A DNA stretch of 35,414 nt, from NCBI GenBank assembly GCA_964567125.1, contig CAZMLC010000021.1, positions 1 to 35,414 of the forward strand, read 5' to 3'. The stretch comes from CAZMLC01 sp964567125. Its GTDB lineage: Bacteria > Verrucomicrobiota > Kiritimatiellia > RFP12 > UBA1067. The position numbers and the translations under genes are program-made. This document shows, in pieces, positions 15,554 to 23,107 of this stretch. Numbering within the stretch: the first letter of the stretch is position 1; the number at the start of each line of letters is the position of its first letter. The notes beneath the pieces were generated by a model. It worked only from the letters and a program-made list of their open reading frames with translations, had not been told where the DNA came from and did no database searches.

Positions 15554-16759
15554 TCATAAGCGGGAGACCACATTTTTGGCCATCTTGCCACTGGTGGTCT
15601 CGCATTGGATCCCGATGTTGAAAAGCGTACCGACTGCGATGAGCGCAGTGAGCATGTTCGATCCGCCGTAACTCATAAAGGGCAGCGCAATGCCCTTGGT
15701 CGGGAAGACGCCGGTCACGACGCCGATATTGAAAACAACCTGGAAAATCAGCAGCAGGGTCATGCCAAACGCAAGCAAACGGCCCAGCCGGTCGGGCGCC
15801 TTAAAACTGATCACCATGCCGCAGATCAGCAAGCTGAGAAAAAGCAAAACCACACCCACGGAGAAAATCAACCCCATCTCCTCCCCGCCGATCGCGAAAA
15901 TGAAATCGGTATGCGCCTCGGGAAGATATTCGAATTTCTGAACGCTTTGATTGAGACCCACACCCCAGAACCCGCTGTTCTTAAAGGCAATGAGCGCCTG
16001 ATCCAATTGGTAAGTCGCGGCTTTCGCCTTCTGCGCGGCATGTTCAAGGACAGCAGGATCAATGCCCGCAGGAGTCTGGAACCACTCAACATCCGGGAAC
16101 ATATGTCCGAACCAGCCCTTGATGCGCGCCATCCGGTTCGCATTGCGCACAACCATGGCCCCCACGCCGAAAATGCCGCACAGGCCCATACCAATCAAAT
16201 AACGCCAGCGGACACCCGCCACGAACATCAGCGCTCCACCCACAACGGCCATGACAACCGTGGCGCCGAAATCAGTCTCCGCAAGGACCAGGGCAAGATA
16301 TCCGGCAAGCCCGGCCGCAGGAATAAGCGCGCCTTTTTTGAACTGCTCAACGCGCCATCCGATTCGGTCCATCCAGACCGACATGACGATGACCGTCGCC
16401 AGTTTAGCTAATTCGCTGGGTTGAAGACGAAGCGGCCCTATGATGAGCCAGCGACAGCTGCCGTTGATCTCCCTGCGGATTCCAGGGCAAATAACCGCCG
16501 TCAGCAAAAGAAAAACTCCCGTATAAAACACAATCGTCATATACGGGAATTTTTGCCATCGATGATAATCGAATTTGGTAGCAGCTAACCCTGCAACAAA
16601 CGCGATAACAAGCCACATCAACTGACGCTTAAAATAACCGAGCGGGTCACCCTGATATTCAATCTGTGCCCGCACGGTGATGGCCGTAGCCAGCAAGACA
16701 ATTCCTAAGCCCAGAAGAAGGACCACTGTCATTGAGAGCCATGCCAGGGTCTTTTTCAT
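15554..16759 (-). CDS. ftsW: FtsW/RodA/SpoVE (SEDS) family peptidoglycan polymerase, probably FtsW
   Basis: A 401-residue polytopic membrane protein with about ten hydrophobic segments. SEDS proteins polymerise lipid II into glycan strands with a partner class b PBP. Signatures visible are RWLIIGPLRLQPSELAKL (near 103-120), LAETDFGATVVM, GLNQSVQKFEYLPEAHTDFIFA (near 270-291) with the conserved HTDF Asp region, and the C-terminal PTKGIALPFMSYGGSN. The last is closer to FtsW than RodA, and the murD neighbour supports a division role. It starts 19 bases after the LysM gene and ends the murD-LysM-ftsW unit. mraY and murG are not in the window. Confidence 0.9.
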   Translation of the reverse strand: MKKTLAWLSMTVVLLLGLGIVLLATAITVRAQIEYQGDPLGYFKRQLMWLVIAFVAGLAATKFDYHRWQKFPYMTIVFYTGVFLLLTAVICPGIRREINGSCRWLIIGPLRLQPSELAKLATVIVMSVWMDRIGWRVEQFKKGALIPAAGLAGYLALVLAETDFGATVVMAVVGGALMFVAGVRWRYLIGMGLCGIFGVGAMVVRNANRMARIKGWFGHMFPDVEWFQTPAGIDPAVLEHAAQKAKAATYQLDQALIAFKNSGFWGVGLNQSVQKFEYLPEAHTDFIFAIGGEEMGLIFSVGVVLLFLSLLICGMVISFKAPDRLGRLLAFGMTLLLIFQVVFNIGVVTGVFPTKGIALPFMSYGGSNMLTALIAVGTLFNIGIQCETTSGKMAKNVVSRL

Positions 16760-16778
16760 CGCTACAGAACCCCAAGAC

Positions 16779-17747
16779 TCAATTAGGAATCTTCAGAACA
16801 GTACCCGGCTTCAGATCCGAACCCGTCAGGTTGTTCAGGGCCTTCAGGTCAGCAGGGCTGCATCCCCAGCGAATCGCAATCCCGTAGAGGTCTTCCCCCT
16901 CCTTCACCTGGTGCGTCTGATAGTTCTGCGCAGGTGCAGCCGCCGGAGCAGCAGCATCGGGTGTAGCAGCCGCAGCCGGAGCTGCCGGCGTTGCTGCAGG
17001 CGGTGGCGGCAATGGAGCGGACTCTGTTGCAGCCGGTGCAGGCGTTACAGCTGGAGCAGCGGCTTCAGCCGGTGCAGCGGGCTTCTCTTCGCTCTTGACA
17101 GCAGCCTTGGGGGCAACGGTCTTGGGCGCAGTCGCCTTGTTCACGCTCTTCTTGGTTTCAGCAGCAGCCTTGGCGCCAGGCACTTTCAGCTTCTGACCAA
17201 CAACGATCTTATCATTCTTCAGATTGTTCGCTTCACGCAAGGCAGCGACTTTAACGCCAAAGTGATGGGCGATTCCACCCAGCGTATCCCCGCTCTTGAC
17301 AACATAGTTTGCGCCCGCAACAGCCGCGGCCTTTGCACCTTTCGGCGCGGAGGTCTTCGGTGCTTTTACCGCAGGAGCAACACGCTGTTCCTTCGAGAGG
17401 TCGACCTGACCCGGCAGTTGGACCACCTGCCCGACGCGGATCTTGTTCGGCGTCAAACCCGCGTTGACTGCCACAACATCCTGCCAGCGCAAATTGTACT
17501 TCGCCGCGATGCCTGAAATCGTATCCCCTTTCTTGACGGTATATGCGGTGGTCATGGCAACCGGCTTGATCTCCTCTTCCACAGCAGGAGCAACAACAGG
17601 TTCTGCCGGCTTGGTCTCTTCGGTCGGCACGACCGCAACATCTTCCTCAGCACTCTTATCACTGCTGCTCGAACAGCCCTGCATCAGCAAGCATGTCGCT
17701 GCCAGCAGATTTGCACCAACCACGAGACGTATCGATTTGAGATTCAT
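16779..17747 (-). CDS. LysM-repeat lipoprotein with Ala/Pro-rich linkers
   Basis: A 322-residue secreted protein. The N-terminus is a basic-hydrophobic signal ending LLMQGC, a slightly atypical lipobox with Cys25 as the probable lipidated residue; the following SSSSD gives no inner-membrane retention signal. Three LysM domains lie near 69-112, 148-192 and 278-322, each with the YxVKxGDT-type opening and VGQ/PGT..L..P ending. The linkers, above all about 195-275, are very rich in Ala, Pro and Lys. LysM domains bind the GlcNAc backbone of peptidoglycan, so this protein probably tethers envelope and wall or helps division. No catalytic domain is seen. It sits between murD and ftsW, an unusual insertion in this gene pair. 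GGAGAG precedes the ATG. Confidence 0.87.
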   Translation of the reverse strand: MNLKSIRLVVGANLLAATCLLMQGCSSSSDKSAEEDVAVVPTEETKPAEPVVAPAVEEEIKPVAMTTAYTVKKGDTISGIAAKYNLRWQDVVAVNAGLTPNKIRVGQVVQLPGQVDLSKEQRVAPAVKAPKTSAPKGAKAAAVAGANYVVKSGDTLGGIAHHFGVKVAALREANNLKNDKIVVGQKLKVPGAKAAAETKKSVNKATAPKTVAPKAAVKSEEKPAAPAEAAAPAVTPAPAATESAPLPPPPAATPAAPAAAATPDAAAPAAAPAQNYQTHQVKEGEDLYGIAIRWGCSPADLKALNNLTGSDLKPGTVLKIPN

Positions 17748-17799
17748 TTTGAGTCTCTCCCTCTTGTTTCTTCCGTTTGCTTCTGGGAAAAGAACCGTT

Positions 17800-19140
17800 T
17801 CACAGATCCGCAACCGTGCGAACCAGCCGTGTGAAACGCTCACCTCTTTCCTTGTAGCTGTTGAACTGATCAAAACTTGCTGTGCCCGGTGAGAGCAGGA
17901 CGGTTTCCTGAGGTAACGCATCCTGCGCTGCAGCCTGAACAGCACGCTCAATCGTGCCATAAATTTCGCAAGGAACAACCGATGCCCACGCATCGGCCAT
18001 CACACCTGCACATTTGCCAATAAGATACACCTTTTGTGTGGTCTGTGTCAGCAACTCTTTTAGGAAATTTAAATCATTTTCCTTCAGGAGCCCTCCGGCA
18101 ATGAGCCGCACAGGCTTTCTGACCATGCGCAACGCGGCCGCGGTAGCCGTCAGGCTCGTCGCTTTTGAGTCGTCCACCCAGGTGACTCCGCGCGCATCCG
18201 TGCCGATCACCTGTACGCGGTGAGCCAGCGGCTCAAACGCCGCAAAACCGCGTTCAATCTGCTCCGTCGAAAGCCCGGCCTGCGTCAGCGCCGCAACAGC
18301 GGCGGCGGCCGCCAGCCCAAGGATCTCGTTGTCAAACCACGCGCCGGCTAACGATACCCGCCGGCCCGCACCGCCCTGCTCGACAATCGCATGGTCCACA
18401 TAGCGCCAATCGCTCGCAGGCGCGACGCCGAAGCGGGAACAGGGCACCTGCGCGTTCAGCAGACCCTCTGTATCTAAATCAGCGGGCAACAACGCCCTGT
18501 CGCGCGCATCCATGTTGGCGAACATGCTGAACTTCAGCGCCCGGTATTCGGCAAAACAGGTATGCCGGTCCATGTGGTCCGGCTGAAGATTAAGTAAAAT
18601 CCCGATCTGCGGATGAAAATTCGGCGAATGCTCCATCTGGAAGGAACTCACCTCGGTAACCGCCCACTGCAGCGCAGGCTGCTCCATGACGAGCTGCGAG
18701 AGCGGTATCCCGTAATTCCCTGCGGGCGACGCGGATACCCCGCACAGCGTTAAGGTGTCGGCGCAAAACTTGACCAACGAACTCTTGCCCTTGCTGCCTG
18801 TGACCGCAAGGATCTTGCCCGTCCAGAAGGTTGCGCCCAGCTCCAATTCGGAGATCACCGGGATCCGCTGTTGCTGACACGCCGCGATCCAGACATGGCG
18901 CAGCGCAAAAGCCGGACTCGCTACGCAAAGATCCCATGCGCCTGCGGGCAGATCCCGTTGACCCAACAAGACAGTTCCGCCGGCAGCTTGCACGCGCTGA
19001 ATGTTCTCCGCGCACGCTGAACCGTCGCTTTCATCCAACAGCGTAACCTGTGCTCCGCGCGCAAGCAGCAGCCGTGCAGCCCACTCGCCGCTTGCCGCAG
19101 CGCCCAAAACAAGGGCGTGTTTATATTCACATCGATTCAT
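17800..19140 (-). CDS. murD: UDP-N-acetylmuramoylalanine-D-glutamate ligase
   Basis: A 446-residue Mur ligase that adds D-glutamate to UDP-MurNAc-L-Ala in the cytoplasmic phase of peptidoglycan synthesis. The N-terminal domain has a Rossmann-like start (HALVLGAAASG). The ATP loop is TGSKGKSS at 114-121; MurD enzymes more often have Asn where Lys118 stands. TEVSSFQME and NLQPDHMDRH hold the carbamylated-Lys/metal region, and WVDDSKATSLTAT plus LSPGTASFDQF in the C-terminal domain are typical of MurD. The ribosome-binding site is weak. A good promoter lies 30-55 bases upstream. It leads the murD-LysM-ftsW unit. Confidence 0.95.
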   Translation of the reverse strand: MNRCEYKHALVLGAAASGEWAARLLLARGAQVTLLDESDGSACAENIQRVQAAGGTVLLGQRDLPAGAWDLCVASPAFALRHVWIAACQQQRIPVISELELGATFWTGKILAVTGSKGKSSLVKFCADTLTLCGVSASPAGNYGIPLSQLVMEQPALQWAVTEVSSFQMEHSPNFHPQIGILLNLQPDHMDRHTCFAEYRALKFSMFANMDARDRALLPADLDTEGLLNAQVPCSRFGVAPASDWRYVDHAIVEQGGAGRRVSLAGAWFDNEILGLAAAAAVAALTQAGLSTEQIERGFAAFEPLAHRVQVIGTDARGVTWVDDSKATSLTATAAALRMVRKPVRLIAGGLLKENDLNFLKELLTQTTQKVYLIGKCAGVMADAWASVVPCEIYGTIERAVQAAAQDALPQETVLLSPGTASFDQFNSYKERGERFTRLVRTVADL

Positions 19141-19166
19141 GATTCTACTCGTATTTCAGGGGCGTT

Positions 19167-19195
19167 AGTATCGTCCTTTTACGCACACAAGTCAA
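19167..19195 (-). promoter_or_regulatory. Sigma70-type promoter for murD
   Basis: On the minus strand TTGACT (19190-19195), a 17-base spacer and GATACT (19167-19172), with the murD ATG at 19140. Confidence 0.65.
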
Positions 19196-19278
19196 CAGCG
19201 AAGATCGCACGATCAACCGGGTGAAATACGCGTTCCGGGAACGACGCTGACGAACGCGCGCAACGCGGTGAAAACCGT

Positions 19279-19307
19279 TTGACGGTTATTCCTAAAAACG
19301 ATATTGT
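19279..19307 (+). promoter_or_regulatory. Probable promoter for the signalling operon
   Basis: TTGACG (19279-19284), a 17-base spacer and TATTGT (19302-19307). The leader to the ATG at 19381 is about 67 bases. It diverges from the murD promoter. Confidence 0.5.
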
Positions 19308-19380
19308 ACTCAAGTGTGAGTGAATACTTCCTTTCGCATGGAAGTCGATTATTAATCCGCCAGCTTCGTGCCGAAACAAC

Positions 19381-22278
19381 ATGGTTACCGAACGCATAGT
19401 TAACCTGCTCCACCGCTACAAGGCGAAATCGCTGTTGTTTGCAAGCGCGTTGTTTTTTGTCAGCATAATCAGCATCATGCATATCATGATCCGTGCCGAC
19501 CAGCGCCTGCGCGATGATTTGCTTACCCAAGTAAGGCTTCTCGCAAGTGCAATCGATATCAACCGGCTTACGAATCTAACCGGTACAAAGAATGACCTCG
19601 ACGCCTCCCCCTACCTGCAATTCAAAGCGCAATTGGCCTCCATCAAGGTACACTATCCGCAGTCCCGTTTCGTCTATATTCTGGGACGCACCCGCGATCG
19701 CTCAGTGTTTTTTTACGCGGACAGCGAACAGTCCGGTTCCCAGCTTGAGTCACCCGCAGGACAACAATATGAAGAAGCCTCGGCCATAATGCATTACGCC
19801 TTTGACACCGGAGAGGCGGTGATCGAAGGTCCCACTGATGATCGCTGGGGACGGTGGGTCTCGGCACTCATCCCGCTGTTTGATCCAGCCACGAACACGG
19901 TTGTAGCTGTATTCGGCATCGACATTGATGCCCATGATTGGCAATGGAATGTTATTGCCCAAGCCGCACTCCCCGCAGGCTTTATTGCGATCATGATGCT
20001 CATGCTCATCGCCGTCCCGTTTATTATCCATCGCGCCAATCCAGCGCCGCAAACGGTCATGCGTAGGCTCATGCCAGCCATGGCGGTGCTCCTGCTGATC
20101 CTGATTGGCGGCGGATGCGGCATGCTGATCAAAGCGCTTAATCAGCAGATGAACAGCGTCAGTTTTGTTCTCAAGCGCGCGGCAACTTCGGATCTCAAGT
20201 CCCTGCTTGACGAACAGACACACGTCCTGCGCGCAACCTCGGATCTGATTCTGCAAGATCCCGCAATCGTCGAAGCCCTGCGGACAGGTAACCGGGATCG
20301 CTTGCTCTCATTGATGGAGCCGATTTTCACCTCGCTCAAGGCCAATCAACGGATTACGCATTGCTTCTTTTCGGACACCAACCGAATCTGCGTTTTACGC
20401 CTTCACAAACCTGAAAAACATGGTGATCGGATTGACCGGCTGACCACCTGCGAAGCGGAACGGACCCGACAACCCGCGTCTGGCATTGAAATTGGCGCCC
20501 TTGGAACCATGCCCTTACGCGTTGTGCATCCCGTTTTTGACGCAGACCATCGGCTCGTAGGGTATATGGAACTGGCCAAGGAGCTTTCGGATGCCCTCAA
20601 CCGCATTGTGATGTTTGATGGTGTTGAAAAGATCCAGCTGCTCGATAAGCGCATGCTTGAACGAACCAGCTGGGAAGCAGGCATGAAGATGCTGGGAAGA
20701 ACCCCGCACTGGAACCAATTGCCCAACCATGTCGTGGTCTATTCAACGCTTACACTCTCCCAGGAAATCGCACAGCTGTTAGAAGTTGAACATGCCGCCC
20801 ATGAGATACCCCATGAGCTCTATTTCAACAACAAATACTGGCGCATGGTCAAGGAAACGCTACCGAATGTAACAGGTGCAAAAGCCTGCGATCTGATCTT
20901 TTTATACGATGTAACGAACGTCAAAATCGCACAACGCCAGCAAATCGTCGTTGCCGCCACACTCTCCGCGATCCTCTTCATCGCCATGTTCCTGCTGATC
21001 TTCGTGATGCTCCACCGCACCGATTTAAATATTCGCCTTCAGAAAGCCACCCTGCTCGAATTCAAGACAGCCGTGACGCAAGCAAGTGAAGGCATCGCGA
21101 TGTCCGATTGCAACGGANNNNNNNNNNNNNNNNNNNNNNNNNNNNNNNNNNNNNNNNNNNNNNNNNNNNNNNNNNNNNNNNNNNNNNNNNNNNNNNNNNN
21201 NNNNNNNNNNNNNNNNNAAATCCGCACACATATTGTCGATGTCTCTGCGCGCTTTATGCAGGTCAATGACCCGGCACATCTTGATGAGGCCATCCAGCAC
21301 ACCCTTGCCCTGTTCGGACAATGCTTAGACATGGCTCGTTGTTCACACATCCGCTTCTCCGACGATTTCGAATATATGACCACCGCACATGCCTGGCATC
21401 GCCCGGAGGCGGCCCTCCTGATGGAAACGCCGACTGAACAGCCAACGCATCTCACACCGTGGTGGATAGCACAGATGCGCGACCAGAAAATCACCTGCAT
21501 CCCAGACCTCGACACGCTGCCAGCAGAAGCGCATATCGAAAAACAGATGTTCCTCATCCAAGGCATCCGCGCGTCGCTGAGTCTGCCGATCCACAGCGCC
21601 GGCAAGACGCTTGTCGGTGCCTTTGTCTTTGATGCCACCCGCCCACTTCCCCCCTGGCCCCCTGAACAATTGGACATGTTCCGCGTACTCATGGATATCG
21701 TCAGCAACGCCATCACACGCACGGAAGTTGTACAGGCGTTGACCACCAGTAAAAAGCAGTATAAGACCTTATTTGACGAGATGCTCGACGGCTTTGCTCT
21801 GCAAGAGATTCTCTGCAACCCGCACGGCACGCCAGTCGATTATCGCTTTATTGATGTCAACCCCGCCTTTGAACGCATGACGGGATTACGTGCTGAAAAT
21901 ATCCTTCAAAGAACAGTTCTCGATATCTTGCCGAAGACTGAACCGTATTGGATTGAAACGTATGGACGAGTCGCGCTCACGGGCGAACCGATATCGTTTG
22001 AACAGTACTCCAGCGAATTAGGCAAATACTTCGAAGTCCATGCTTTTTGCCCAGCCCCAAAACAATTCGCCTGCATCTTCCAGGATATTTCCTCGCGCAA
22101 GCACGCTGAAGAAGACCTCAAGAAAAGATACCATGAACTTGAACGTATTAACCGCGTCACCGTAGGACGCGAACTGCGCATGATTGAACTGAAAGCTGAA
22201 ATAAACAGTTTACTGCGTGCGCAAGGACAGCCCGAGAAATATAAAATTGTGGGAGGGCCTCATGAACCGACAGTGTAA
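19381..22278 (+). CDS. Four-TM sensory receptor with Cache-type modules, PAS and GAF domains, no kinase (contains assembly gap)
   Basis: The frame reads 965 codons with an N-run in the middle. Hydrophobic segments lie near residues 16-37, 187-213, 225-248 and 521-546. The first loop (about 38-185) ends in GRWVSALIPLFD...VAVFGIDIDA, a Cache/PDC-like pattern. The second loop (about 250-520) contains RLHKPEKHGDRIDR and LRVVHPVFDADHRLVGYMELAKEL, which resembles the dCache_3 family. In the cytoplasm come a PAS domain cut by the gap (from FKTAVTQASEGIAM), a GAF domain (about 615-775), a second PAS (about 785-910) and a short coiled coil. It ends HEPTV with no histidine kinase, GGDEF or MCP region. 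It probably senses two extracellular cues and passes the signal to the kinases downstream. No Shine-Dalgarno is visible at the ATG. It overlaps the methyltransferase gene by 17 bases. Confidence 0.85.
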   Translation: MVTERIVNLLHRYKAKSLLFASALFFVSIISIMHIMIRADQRLRDDLLTQVRLLASAIDINRLTNLTGTKNDLDASPYLQFKAQLASIKVHYPQSRFVYILGRTRDRSVFFYADSEQSGSQLESPAGQQYEEASAIMHYAFDTGEAVIEGPTDDRWGRWVSALIPLFDPATNTVVAVFGIDIDAHDWQWNVIAQAALPAGFIAIMMLMLIAVPFIIHRANPAPQTVMRRLMPAMAVLLLILIGGGCGMLIKALNQQMNSVSFVLKRAATSDLKSLLDEQTHVLRATSDLILQDPAIVEALRTGNRDRLLSLMEPIFTSLKANQRITHCFFSDTNRICVLRLHKPEKHGDRIDRLTTCEAERTRQPASGIEIGALGTMPLRVVHPVFDADHRLVGYMELAKELSDALNRIVMFDGVEKIQLLDKRMLERTSWEAGMKMLGRTPHWNQLPNHVVVYSTLTLSQEIAQLLEVEHAAHEIPHELYFNNKYWRMVKETLPNVTGAKACDLIFLYDVTNVKIAQRQQIVVAATLSAILFIAMFLLIFVMLHRTDLNIRLQKATLLEFKTAVTQASEGIAMSDCNGXXXXXXXXXXXXXXXXXXXXXXXXXXXXXXXXXXIRTHIVDVSARFMQVNDPAHLDEAIQHTLALFGQCLDMARCSHIRFSDDFEYMTTAHAWHRPEAALLMETPTEQPTHLTPWWIAQMRDQKITCIPDLDTLPAEAHIEKQMFLIQGIRASLSLPIHSAGKTLVGAFVFDATRPLPPWPPEQLDMFRVLMDIVSNAITRTEVVQALTTSKKQYKTLFDEMLDGFALQEILCNPHGTPVDYRFIDVNPAFERMTGLRAENILQRTVLDILPKTEPYWIETYGRVALTGEPISFEQYSSELGKYFEVHAFCPAPKQFACIFQDISSRKHAEEDLKKRYHELERINRVTVGRELRMIELKAEINSLLRAQGQPEKYKIVGGPHEPTV
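21118..21217. other. Assembly gap of 100 N, true size unknown
   Basis: One hundred N interrupt the first cytoplasmic PAS domain of the receptor. The flanks share no sequence, so real bases are missing. The frame happens to be the same on both sides. Only about 20 residues of the PAS domain precede the gap and a GAF domain follows at once, so the missing DNA is probably nearer 270-330 bases than 100. Confidence 0.95.
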
Positions 22279-23104
22279 CGATGAACTGCAGGCTGGACCC
22301 CTGATTCGAATCATGAACCTTCATGGCTTTGACATCTCCTGCTTTGATTTTTTCTTTCTGCTGCGATCACGCGATCGCCGCATGCAGAGCATGGGCTGCG
22401 AATCCCCGGCCCTTTATGACCTGATCCTCGAGCAAAATAGCGTGGAAGCAAAAAACCTGTATCAATCATTGCGCGTAGGATACAGCCTTTTTTTCCGCGA
22501 CGCACTGACCTTCGCGCTGCTTGAGCAGCGCATTCTGCCGGAACTGGTTGACCACCACGAGAAGCAAGGCCACACGGGACTACGCATCTGGTCAGCAGGT
22601 TGCTCGGCTGGACAGGAACCCTGGTCCATCGCCATTTTACTCGATGAGATTCAGGCAACAAAACCCCACCTGAATTGGCGGATTTTCGCGACCGACCTGG
22701 ATATCCAGGATTTGGAAAAAGCACGTGCCGGCATCTACTCTGCCGCAGAAATCGGGAATATCCGCCTGCGACACATTGAGTCCGCCTTCCAGAAGAATGG
22801 GCTGTATTATACGATTGAGCAACGCCTGCAAAACCGTGTAGAATTTTCACCGTACGACCTGTTGGATGAAACAACCAGTTCCCCCCCCAACAGCATTTTT
22901 GGCGATTTCGACCTCATTGTCTGCTGTAACGTGCTTTTGTACTACCGCGCGGAGCAGCAGCGGCAGATCCTCGGCAAGCTGATGCAGGGCCTTTCCCCGC
23001 GCGGTTATTTCATCACGGGGGAGACCGAACGGCAGCTCGTCGCGCGCGAAGCCCAGATGCGCGAGGTTATGCCCGGTGTACCGATTTTTAAAAGGAGCTC
23101 ATGA
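22262..23104 (+). CDS. CheR-type SAM-dependent protein methyltransferase
   Basis: A 280-residue protein with the CheR two-domain layout. A helical N-terminal region ends YSLFFRDALTFALLEQRILPEL, the family's T-x-FFR block. The SAM domain follows with LRIWSAGCSAGQEPWSIAILL (GQEPWS where most have GEEPYS), IFATDLD, and CCNVLLYY near 227-234. CheR enzymes methylate glutamates of chemoreceptors; here the substrate is unknown because no MCP signalling domain is present. The ATG at 22262 has GGGAGG about 5 bases upstream and lies inside the receptor gene's end, so translation is probably coupled. The kinase gene follows after 3 bases. No CheB partner is in the window. Confidence 0.9.
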   Translation: MNRQCNDELQAGPLIRIMNLHGFDISCFDFFFLLRSRDRRMQSMGCESPALYDLILEQNSVEAKNLYQSLRVGYSLFFRDALTFALLEQRILPELVDHHEKQGHTGLRIWSAGCSAGQEPWSIAILLDEIQATKPHLNWRIFATDLDIQDLEKARAGIYSAAEIGNIRLRHIESAFQKNGLYYTIEQRLQNRVEFSPYDLLDETTSSPPNSIFGDFDLIVCCNVLLYYRAEQQRQILGKLMQGLSPRGYFITGETERQLVAREAQMREVMPGVPIFKRSS

Positions 23105-23107
23105 CGT

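Noticed and set aside
19141..19380. Possible small gene or RNA in the murD/receptor divergent space
   Set aside because: Two divergent promoters explain most of it. No open frame with a binding site and no stable conserved-looking fold was seen.
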